Positions 59,301 to 64,000 of a stretch of DNA of 64,000 nucleotides are shown here, piece by piece. The notes beneath the pieces are model-generated. The model saw only the letters and a program-made list of their open reading frames with translations, was not told the DNA's origin and searched no databases. Source of the stretch: Allolobophora icterica (Eukaryota > Annelida > Clitellata > Crassiclitellata > Lumbricidae); NCBI GenBank assembly GCA_963556255.1, contig OY744617.1, positions 29,472,985 through 29,536,984 of the forward strand, read 5' to 3'. The position numbers and the translations under genes are program-made. Every line of letters starts with the position of its first letter. The stretch's first letter is position 1.

Positions 59301-60656
59301 TGCTCTTTGAGTGGTGCTATAAAAATGTTCAATTACAATTACAATCAAACAGAAACTTTAAAATAAGTAAACGTAAACACAATTTCAACTAAACAACAAT
59401 GCTGCAATGGAAACTTTCAGAAGTAGAACAACTAACCCTGGGTCGATAGCTGGGGTTGTCGATCTGACAGGAGACCTTCATGGCCTCCTCATAGAGGCTG
59501 GCCTTGTACAGGGACTGCGCATAGTAGAGGCGATACTCATCCACGTCAGGGTTCAACAAGGTCAGCTGCTCATAGCAGTCAGCTGCATTGACAAAGTCTT
59601 GCAGCTGGTAGTAGCAGTAACCCAGCAGAGACAGTGCAGGGCGAGACTAATTATGAAACAGTGAAGACACCAATTATCGTTTGTCTTTAACAAAGTCTTA
59701 TTTGAAAGATTGAAAAAATTAGCAGCTTGTTATCTAATTAAAAAACAGTGAAGACACCAATTATCATTTGTCTTTAACAAAGTCTTATTTGAAAGATTGA
59801 AAAAATAAGCAGCTTGTTATCTTGGTCATATTTAGCTCATCATTTTCTTAGTAGGTTTAAAACTGCAAATTTTGCATTTGGTATCATTACTGGAATCATT
59901 TTAACTTTAATTCAAAGGATCCTCTTCACCTTGTCATATGTTTGGACGATGTTATTCAGAACCTCTATCGTTTCCGAGTATCGCTGATCTTTTATCTGAA
60001 AATAAACATCTTCATGTTTAGTTTTAAAAGAAATAACTTCATTGTAAATGTTCAAGGGTTTGGATAAAGTTGGTGTCGCATTTACCTATTGGCCTTGTCT
60101 ATGTGGTAACAAATTAAACACTTCATTAAACTGCTAAATAAGTCAGTGGACAATAATACATATTATTCCTTTGATATCTAACTTATGCCAATCTAAGGAA
60201 TTTTTTACAGCTACGCACTATGTAATTATAATGTTTTAGCTAAGAATAAGATAGATCTCTAAGTTGTCAACTAAACACTGAAATGAGTTTCAAGTTACAT
60301 GCACGTTGAATGCAGAAACAAAACAATGTCTGAGATAGCCCCAGTATCCATCCATTATGTCCTTATCGAGCTGAATATAATATGTCGTTTACCGAACAGA
60401 AGTATTGTATTCGGCGAATCAGGGAGTCTAAGAATTACTTCGATAAAGTCACTAAAATTCGATTTACTGAAGTTTAAATAGAATATTACAAACTTCTTGT
60501 TGTCCTATATAATTGCTAAGACATACGCCGACGATTTACATTTTCGGCTGCATCGACCGTTAAAATGCAATGTTTACACAAAATATCAGCATCGCTATTT
60601 ACCAGTCCGTATATCGTCGAAGTAACTTCTCCTTCTTTCATCTGAATGCCAGCCAT
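45253..60656 (-). CDS. IFT70: Intraflagellar transport protein 70 (TTC30), 649 aa, 16 exons
   Basis: IFT70/TTC30 is a TPR protein of the IFT-B complex, needed for cilium assembly and axonemal tubulin modification. Exons: 60656-60603, 59995-59930, 59646-59437, 58265-58209, 57979-57911, 57346-57175, 56655-56527, 55849-55647, 54963-54898, 53327-53208, 52060-51984, 49611-49401, 48775-48704, 47633-47530, 46629-46421, 45383-45253. These total 1950 nt and every junction is in phase. Diagnostic blocks are LGYCYYQLQDFVNAADCYEQ, TLVNLGCLLFKEGHHEAALQ, GIDVRSVGNTLTLHESALIE, DMPPRSEEELDPVTLHN, ISAIVLANLCVSYIM, KKMFHLCIVNLVIGTLYCSK and NTVTYEARLLKALL. Length agrees with family members (about 650-665). The last residues (LLLKLMWF) diverge from the usual end. 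Intron 12 has a GC donor. Introns hold SINEs, hAT MITEs and a Helitron. Confidence 0.95.
45415..45685. repeat. (TCAA)n with a duplicated block of about 130 bp
   Basis: aatcaatcaatcaatcattcattc and gagtgagtgattgagcgtgag words occur in two successive blocks (about 45415-45545 and 45546-45680). They are in the last intron of IFT70. Confidence 0.7.
46250..46380 (-). repeat. Family A SINE, partial
   Basis: It contains gcgagtgaaggacttgctca, aggtccttacactgtggagg and ctcaacccacactctccac on the plus strand. It is a truncated, diverged copy in the last intron of IFT70, next to exon 15. Confidence 0.6.
46670..46957. mobile_element. hAT-type MITE, 288 bp
   Basis: The ends are CAGGGCCGCATTAAG and, reverse complemented, CAGGCCCGCATTAAG. 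An exact 8-bp duplication ATCACATC lies at 46662-46669 and 46958-46965. The interior repeats atgacctttttt and ggaattttt words. It lies in IFT70 intron 14, about 40 bp upstream of the exon 15 acceptor, close enough that it may supply or displace the branch point. Confidence 0.9.
47735..47880. repeat. Dispersed repeat tail in IFT70 intron 13
   Basis: tttcacaaatgcttgaagacc, ttaagagcgcctctgacgag and tctctcaggaagtggtacta match the segments at about 59020-59115 in order. It is probably the 3' end of a retrotransposon family. No coding sequence is visible. Confidence 0.5.
50330..51040. repeat. Tandem array of hairpin-bearing units inside the Helitron
   Basis: The unit is about 137 bp (first spacing about 180), anchored by cacaagggcctccaagactg, ending near 50400, 50580, 50717, 50854 and 50992. 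Each unit has about three copies of GACTGC-GAA-GCAGTC, a 6-bp stem with a 3-nt loop. Sixteen copies are visible, several with one substitution. A 242-codon open frame across it (50186-50914) is a by-product. Confidence 0.85.
51041..51136. repeat. (TTG)n then (TGG)n microsatellite
   Basis: Pure TTG repeats change to pure TGG repeats just before the Helitron 3' hairpin. Confidence 0.95.
51238..51510. mobile_element. hAT-type MITE, 273 bp
   Basis: The ends CAGTGTTTAATCTAG and CTAGATTAAACACTG are exact inverted repeats. The exact 8-bp duplication ACTTTAGG lies at 51230-51237 and 51511-51518. The interior contains ctgggggaccaac and tctgggggaaac words. It lies in IFT70 intron 11, 60 bp after the Helitron. 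Confidence 0.92.
51668..51872 (-). repeat. tRNA-derived SINE, family A
   Basis: The body is ttaagtgccactatctaacgg, catcagtcgatggcactgag, tgagtgaaggacctgctcaa, with a tRNA-like head (tccaatcagctaccgtacc) at the right, so minus orientation. It follows an (ATT)n tail. Confidence 0.72.
52225..52410 (+). repeat. tRNA-derived SINE, family A
   Basis: The head is agttaattagagcgtttacc, the B box is GGGTTCGAGCC (52266-52276), and the body has accttgagcaagtcctttac and gcttaataaatg followed by an AATAAT tail. It is the only near-complete plus-oriented copy in the window. Confidence 0.75.
53452..54381. mobile_element. hAT-type element, 930 bp, non-autonomous
   Basis: The ends are TAGGGGTCCACC and GGTGGACCCCTA. 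An exact 8-bp duplication CATTATAT lies at 53444-53451 and 54382-54389. The ends continue with attccg/gccgaggcg repeats. A GC-richer inner block (about 53515-53935) looks different in composition from the AT-rich rest and may be a nested insertion; its short frames are unrecognised. It lies in IFT70 intron 9. Confidence 0.88.
55100..55400 (+). repeat. Family A SINE split by an insertion
   Basis: Head and body (gccatgtaatgcagagggtac, accttgagcaagtccttcatt) occupy 55107-55210, and the tail (gcataataaatgctaaataat) resumes at about 55371. The intervening 160 bp begin with (AAATC)n. Confidence 0.6.
55955..56335. repeat. (ATTC)n, retrotransposon tail, and long (ATT)n
   Basis: (CATT)n and tttatatagcgcttctccaag mark a minus-oriented retrotransposon tail, followed by (ATT)n from about 56185 to 56335. 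It lies in IFT70 intron 7. Confidence 0.75.
56765..56945 (-). repeat. tRNA-derived SINE, family A
   Basis: It contains caagcatcaatcgatcgagct, gtgagtgaaagacttgctcaa and ctctaaataatcgactctcc. The tRNA head is degenerate. It lies in IFT70 intron 6. Confidence 0.68.
57603..57785 (-). repeat. tRNA-derived SINE, family A
   Basis: On the minus strand the head reads ccgattggtagagagctcgcc, the B box GGGTTCAATCC, and the body gagcaagtccttcgctcaca and gatgcttggtcgttagatag, ending ggcgcttaataaattc. This is one of the best preserved copies. It lies in IFT70 intron 5. Confidence 0.75.
58555..58655. repeat. Dispersed repeat also present inside Kolobok elements
   Basis: attgcaaacttgatttcatat, gctcgtctccctgacattgc and tttgtgtggtgctgag align by eye with 12361-12445 in Kolobok copy 1. 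It lies in IFT70 intron 3. Confidence 0.55.
59647..59826. repeat. Tandem duplication of about 89 bp next to IFT70 exon 3
   Basis: cagtgaagacaccaattatcg, gtctttaacaaagtcttatt and aagcagcttgttatct occur twice in a row. The unit includes the sequence just upstream of the exon 3 acceptor (minus strand TAATTAG), so a second TAATTAG is present 89 bp away. Confidence 0.9.
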
Positions 60657-60718
60657 ATTGCTAAAGCTGCGTTTATAAAATTCTGTTTTAATTCATTCAA
60701 AGCACCATGCAGCGTTTC

Positions 60719-60730
60719 GTTGCTATGGAA
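60719..60730. promoter_or_regulatory. Possible RFX X-box upstream of IFT70
   Basis: GTTGCTATGGAA lies about 65 bp upstream of the IFT70 ATG. It matches the first half of the X-box consensus (GTTGCCATGGCAAC) with a weaker second half. RFX factors control many ciliary genes through X-boxes close to the start codon. Confidence 0.4.
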
Positions 60731-60779
60731 TTCCGCTAACATTGGAATGTTTCCCACTGCATAGATTACATATTATTAT

Positions 60780-62014
60780 TCGTGTTCTGCACTTGTGATA
60801 TAAAGCGCACCAAGCGACTGACTAAAATATAAGAAAATCATATAAAATTGAGACTTGAAATCATTTAAATTGCGACTTGAAAAGAAACTTCAGAGGAGTT
60901 GACACCAAAATGACTGTCTAAAAATGTTTGTGCAGAGTTTCTGCTGGAATTTATTATTTTAAAATTAACAATAAGAAAAAAACATTCTCAGCTACGATGC
61001 TGGGAAACCAAGGCAAGTATGCTGAGCTGCAGAATATTGTGTTTAATACCAGTTGTAAGTGCACGGTTGTTTCCAGTCCTCTGTGCAAGAGAGCACGCGG
61101 TTCGCTTCCCGAAGATGGCTTATTAAAAAGATTTCAATCTCGGGCCAGCACGGTCCGAACACGGGGACCTCAAATGGCGTGCTGCCTATTCAAACGGCAG
61201 TGGTGGTCTAAGAATAGGGATAGGGGGGTGGTGGTGATCCGATCAATTCATTGAAAAAATGAGCAGGGCCGATGCCATACGGTCGCTACAGAAAATCGTG
61301 TACAAAATATTTCTATTTATGGCGAAATCAACGTCTCCTTTGATCTCTACAGAAGTCATGCTAAAATCTTGGTTATACGAATAAAGAAGCCTTTTAGATA
61401 ATATATTTCTGGCTACATTCACATCACCGTTATATGAACCTGCTGCATGGAAACATCCAATTTTGATTTTGCAGTTTAAATGGATGTTTGGAAAACCTTA
61501 GGCCTACTTTGAAATTCGCGACACAAATTACAAATTTTATTGATTCTACCTTGATGACGTCATAGTGGATAAACCGCGCATTGACTACTACGTTTCAAAT
61601 TTGGCAATTTCTTTAAGACAGTGTAAGTGAGGTAGTGATTTTTAGTTTACACTACTTCTGGTAGTCATTTTACGGGTATAATCTGTGCATTTAATACTGC
61701 TTGTGGAATTATTAGTGCATGTAATAGCTGAAATTCAAAGCACTATTACTTCTGGCTCAAACTTATTTCCGCCTAATCTAAGTAGGTCAGCCCAAATGAA
61801 TTTGTAGTAATGATTATATCAAAGTTCTTGCATTAGGTTACAACTTTTCACCCTTAGGCGCCTATTGCAAATCCGCCAAACAATTTCTTTACTTACTTAC
61901 GTATAACTCACTTTTACTTACTTATTTACATCTCTATCGAAATATATTGTCTGTTTTAGCCAGGTCGATGGTTTTAGCGAGGATCCGTAAAAATTTTGTG
62001 ACAATATTTTCCAA
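60780..62014. other. Divergent intergenic region between IFT70 and SPSB3
   Basis: It has no gene signal. It presumably holds the SPSB3 promoter and 5' UTR. Short open frames at 60928-61254 have no recognisable product. No SINE or TIR element is evident. Confidence 0.4.
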
Positions 62015-63103
62015 ATGGCAAGAAAAGCTGGAGCCATTTCTGGACTGAGGCGGTCGAGGAGACTGGCTGGACTTAGCCCCTTAAAAACTCACACAGAAAA
62101 TCGCAGGATTGTGACGAAGCGCCGTAAACGGGGTTTAGGCCAAGTGGTTAGTTCGCAGTACTGTAGTGAAAGGAGTTCAACGTCGGAACGTGGTTCCGAC
62201 GACTCTGGTGTGGAACTTTTGGATCGATCCAGCTCGGATGTCAGTCGTGAAGAAACTGACTGTGCATCGCGAGAAACCTGTACAGGACAGCGTGCCCTTA
62301 CCCCATATTATGAAGACCGCACCGCCGATTCTGAAGGCACGTGTCCTTCAACTTCGGGAAGTGATGCCTCTTTTTCACGGCCCCATTCCAAAGATGCATC
62401 CACAGAACCAAGTGGTAATGATGAAAGTCAGCCATCGTGCTCATCAGACGTCGAACAGAAGATTCGTCCAGACGAGGTGGGGGAAGAGGGTCCTAGTAGC
62501 TCGAATTCTGCCAGCCACACACTGCCTTCATCTAGCTCCCAAAGGCAGAACTTGAGAGAACTGGCTGGGCACCACAGGCAGCCAGCGTTTGGCATTATGC
62601 AGACGTTTTCTGAACATATCAGTGGAATTCCCGTTCAAGGAGAATCGTTCTGTAGCTGTTCGAAAGATTTGAGGAGTAAAGATTTACAGTGCTCGTGTGG
62701 GGAAGAAGATCAAAGTATGATATTTTATGTCTAAACGTTAATCAAAGTATATGTCTCTGTAAGAGGCACGCTTTAAAATTTCCAATGCATTTACGCTAAA
62801 AAAACTTGGATGTTTTACTGAGAAACTATTTGAATTTAGACATTTACTTAATGAGTGTGTTTTATATCCAGAAATAAACATCTATTATACAATAATAATA
62901 TAAAGTTTGGCCTAGGTTTTGAATGGACGTGGGATCGCGAATTCAAATCACCTGCAGCCGAAGTATCTGCGAATGGACGAGAAGCAAGGTTCCATGTCAA
63001 CTACAGCAGTGGAACAGCTGCTGTGCGAGGGAGTGAACCCATGACTGACGGACAGTATTTCTGGGAGATCAAAATGATATCGCCAGTCTATGGAACGGAT
63101 ATG
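62015..63103 (+). CDS. SPSB3: SPRY domain / SOCS box protein 3-like, 5' part
   Basis: Exon 1 is 62015-62714 (ATG; donor A|GTATGA), and exon 2 is 62916-63103 (acceptor ttggcctag, donor ATG|GTTAGT). The junction codon is AGT. The gene continues past the window; 296 residues are visible. Residues 1-200 are basic and then Ser-rich and probably disordered. A GESFCSC...CSCGEED cysteine cluster precedes the SPRY start (FEWTWDREFKS). The SPRY part includes FHVNYSSGTAAVRG and QYFWEIKMISPVYGTDM, which closely match the SPSB3 family. SPSB3 is a substrate receptor of an Elongin/Cullin-5 type ubiquitin ligase. The missing part should hold the rest of SPRY and the SOCS box. The N-terminal extension is longer than in the vertebrate protein. 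Confidence 0.88.
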
Positions 63104-63228
63104 GTTAGTTAAAAATTATATTGCCAGTCTTTGAAACAGATACGGTTAGTTATAAATGATATTGCCCGTCTATGGAATGGATATGGTTAGTTAAAAATTA
63201 TATCACCAGTCTATGGAATGGATATCTG
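63074..63228 (+). repeat. Tandem copies of the SPSB3 exon 2 end and splice donor
   Basis: Units of about 53-55 bp (atatcgccagtctatggaacgg then atatggttagtt) start at the true exon end and repeat near 63120, 63165 and 63205 with small changes. Diverged copies lie near 63770-63805. At least two extra GGTTAGTT donors result. Confidence 0.85.
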
Positions 63229-63234
63229 CAGAAG

Positions 63235-63720
63235 GGTGGACTTTAGTAATGCCATCTTTGCTGGATAGCTAATATTTTGAAGCTTCGGTCTGTTCTTAAT
63301 GTCGCTGTCCGTCTTATTGGAGGTGTCCCCAGGTTTGGCCGTAATATATAGCTTCCTTTATGCAGCATACTTTGCACTGGCTCCCCATTCAGCAGCATAT
63401 TCAGTTTAAGATCCTGACCCATATGCATAATTGTCTTGTTGGCCCTGCTCCATCATTCCGTAGGGGCTTCTGCATTTCTGCCTGCTCGGTCCTGGGTCGT
63501 GGAACCCTTTGGTCCGCATGCCCATGGACTCATGACTGTCCCTTGTATGCATACAGCTACAGCTCTGTCCAGAAGCTTTGCTTATGTTGGGCCCACCAGC
63601 TGGAATCTCCTTTCTCAAGAGTTGCGGCTCGAGCTCCTCGGTTTGTCCCTTCCACAGTTTCGCAAGTGCCTGAAGTCTGTATTATTCAACAGTAATTTCA
63701 CTGGTTAGCGTCGAGAACGT
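63235..63720 (+). pseudogene. Non-LTR retrotransposon 3' end (CR1/L2-like), decayed
   Basis: Frames carry RLIGGVPRFGRN, then TLHWLPIQQHIQFKILTHM and, after shifts, AYVGPTSWNLLSQELRLELL and SLPQFRKCLKSVLF. These are C-terminal blocks of CR1/L2 reverse transcriptase ORFs, without the catalytic domain. Several frameshifts are present. It lies in the second SPSB3 intron, in sense orientation. Confidence 0.78.
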
Positions 63721-64000
63721 CACTTACTGTCAGATTGCAATTACAATTGCAATATGGTTAGTTACAGGTGATATAGAAAGTCTTTGGAACAGATATAGTT
63801 AGTTACTGCAGACTTTGTAATGTACTGTAGTCTGAAGACTTTTAAAAGAATGTTCCAGCAATACAGAATAGCAAAATATGAGGACATTATGCCAACTTTG
63901 CACTCGTAACACTGACTGCACAGTGAGCAAAGAATCCAGCTTAAGAATTGATCTTCTAGTTCTCAAAGCACTATATTTAAGTCTGCCGATCTATCTATCT
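63721..64000 (+). other. SPSB3 intron, right edge of window
   Basis: It contains diverged copies of the donor repeat (63770-63805). No exon is seen before the edge. Confidence 0.4.

Noticed and set aside
60928..61254. 108-codon plus frame between IFT70 and SPSB3
   Set aside because: No domain, no repeat of a known family and no splice context.

Overview
This is a eukaryotic nuclear window, apparently from a marine invertebrate. Genes are split into many short exons with GT-AG introns, and introns and intergenic DNA are packed with transposons, SINEs, satellites and microsatellites. Frequent TAGGCCTA-like words and deuterostome-like protein sequences suggest an echinoderm or hemichordate type genome. 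That placement is inference; no ribosomal or mitochondrial marker is present.

Host genes. (1) 184-3766, minus: the 5' part of an unrecognised coiled-coil gene that runs off the left edge. (2) 19970-32699, minus: an unrecognised gene that I assembled from five exons whose phases all agree, giving 183 aa. Its first coding exon and promoter are a duplicate of those of gene 1. (3) 45253-60656, minus: a complete 16-exon IFT70/TTC30 gene (intraflagellar transport complex B, 649 aa), with one GC-AG intron and an X-box-like motif just upstream. (4) 62015 to beyond 63103, plus: the first two coding exons of an SPSB3-like SPRY/SOCS-box gene, divergent from IFT70.

Mobile DNA. Three nearly identical 5.19 kb elements lie at 9111-14295 (+), 14535-19721 (-) and 25807-30991 (+). 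Each is flanked by TTAA and has terminal inverted repeats of about 258 bp. Each carries an intact 627-aa transposase of Kolobok type and a convergent, spliced second gene of 189 aa. Copies 1 and 2 are inverted and only 235 bp apart, which makes a palindrome of about 10.6 kb. Copy 3 sits in an intron of gene 2. Around them are at least eight short hAT-type elements with 8-bp target duplications, a decayed mariner, two piggyBac relics and a piggyBac-type MITE, a 1.44 kb non-autonomous Helitron carrying an array of short hairpins, several 5'-truncated non-LTR retrotransposons, and two tRNA-derived SINE families.

Tandem DNA. The main arrays are a satellite of about 151 bp with roughly 19 units (37.54-40.44 kb), a pyrimidine minisatellite (40.45-42.54 kb), a 24-28 bp minisatellite (6.12-7.15 kb), polypurine tracts (21.87-23.06 kb), a TA-rich array of about 360 bp units (33.8-35.2 kb) and a duplicated block (3.64-6.09 kb against 32.58-35.4 kb).

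The most distinctive items are the two-gene TTAA transposon with its spliced accessory gene, the pair of host genes that share a copied promoter and start exon, and the hairpin-array Helitron.
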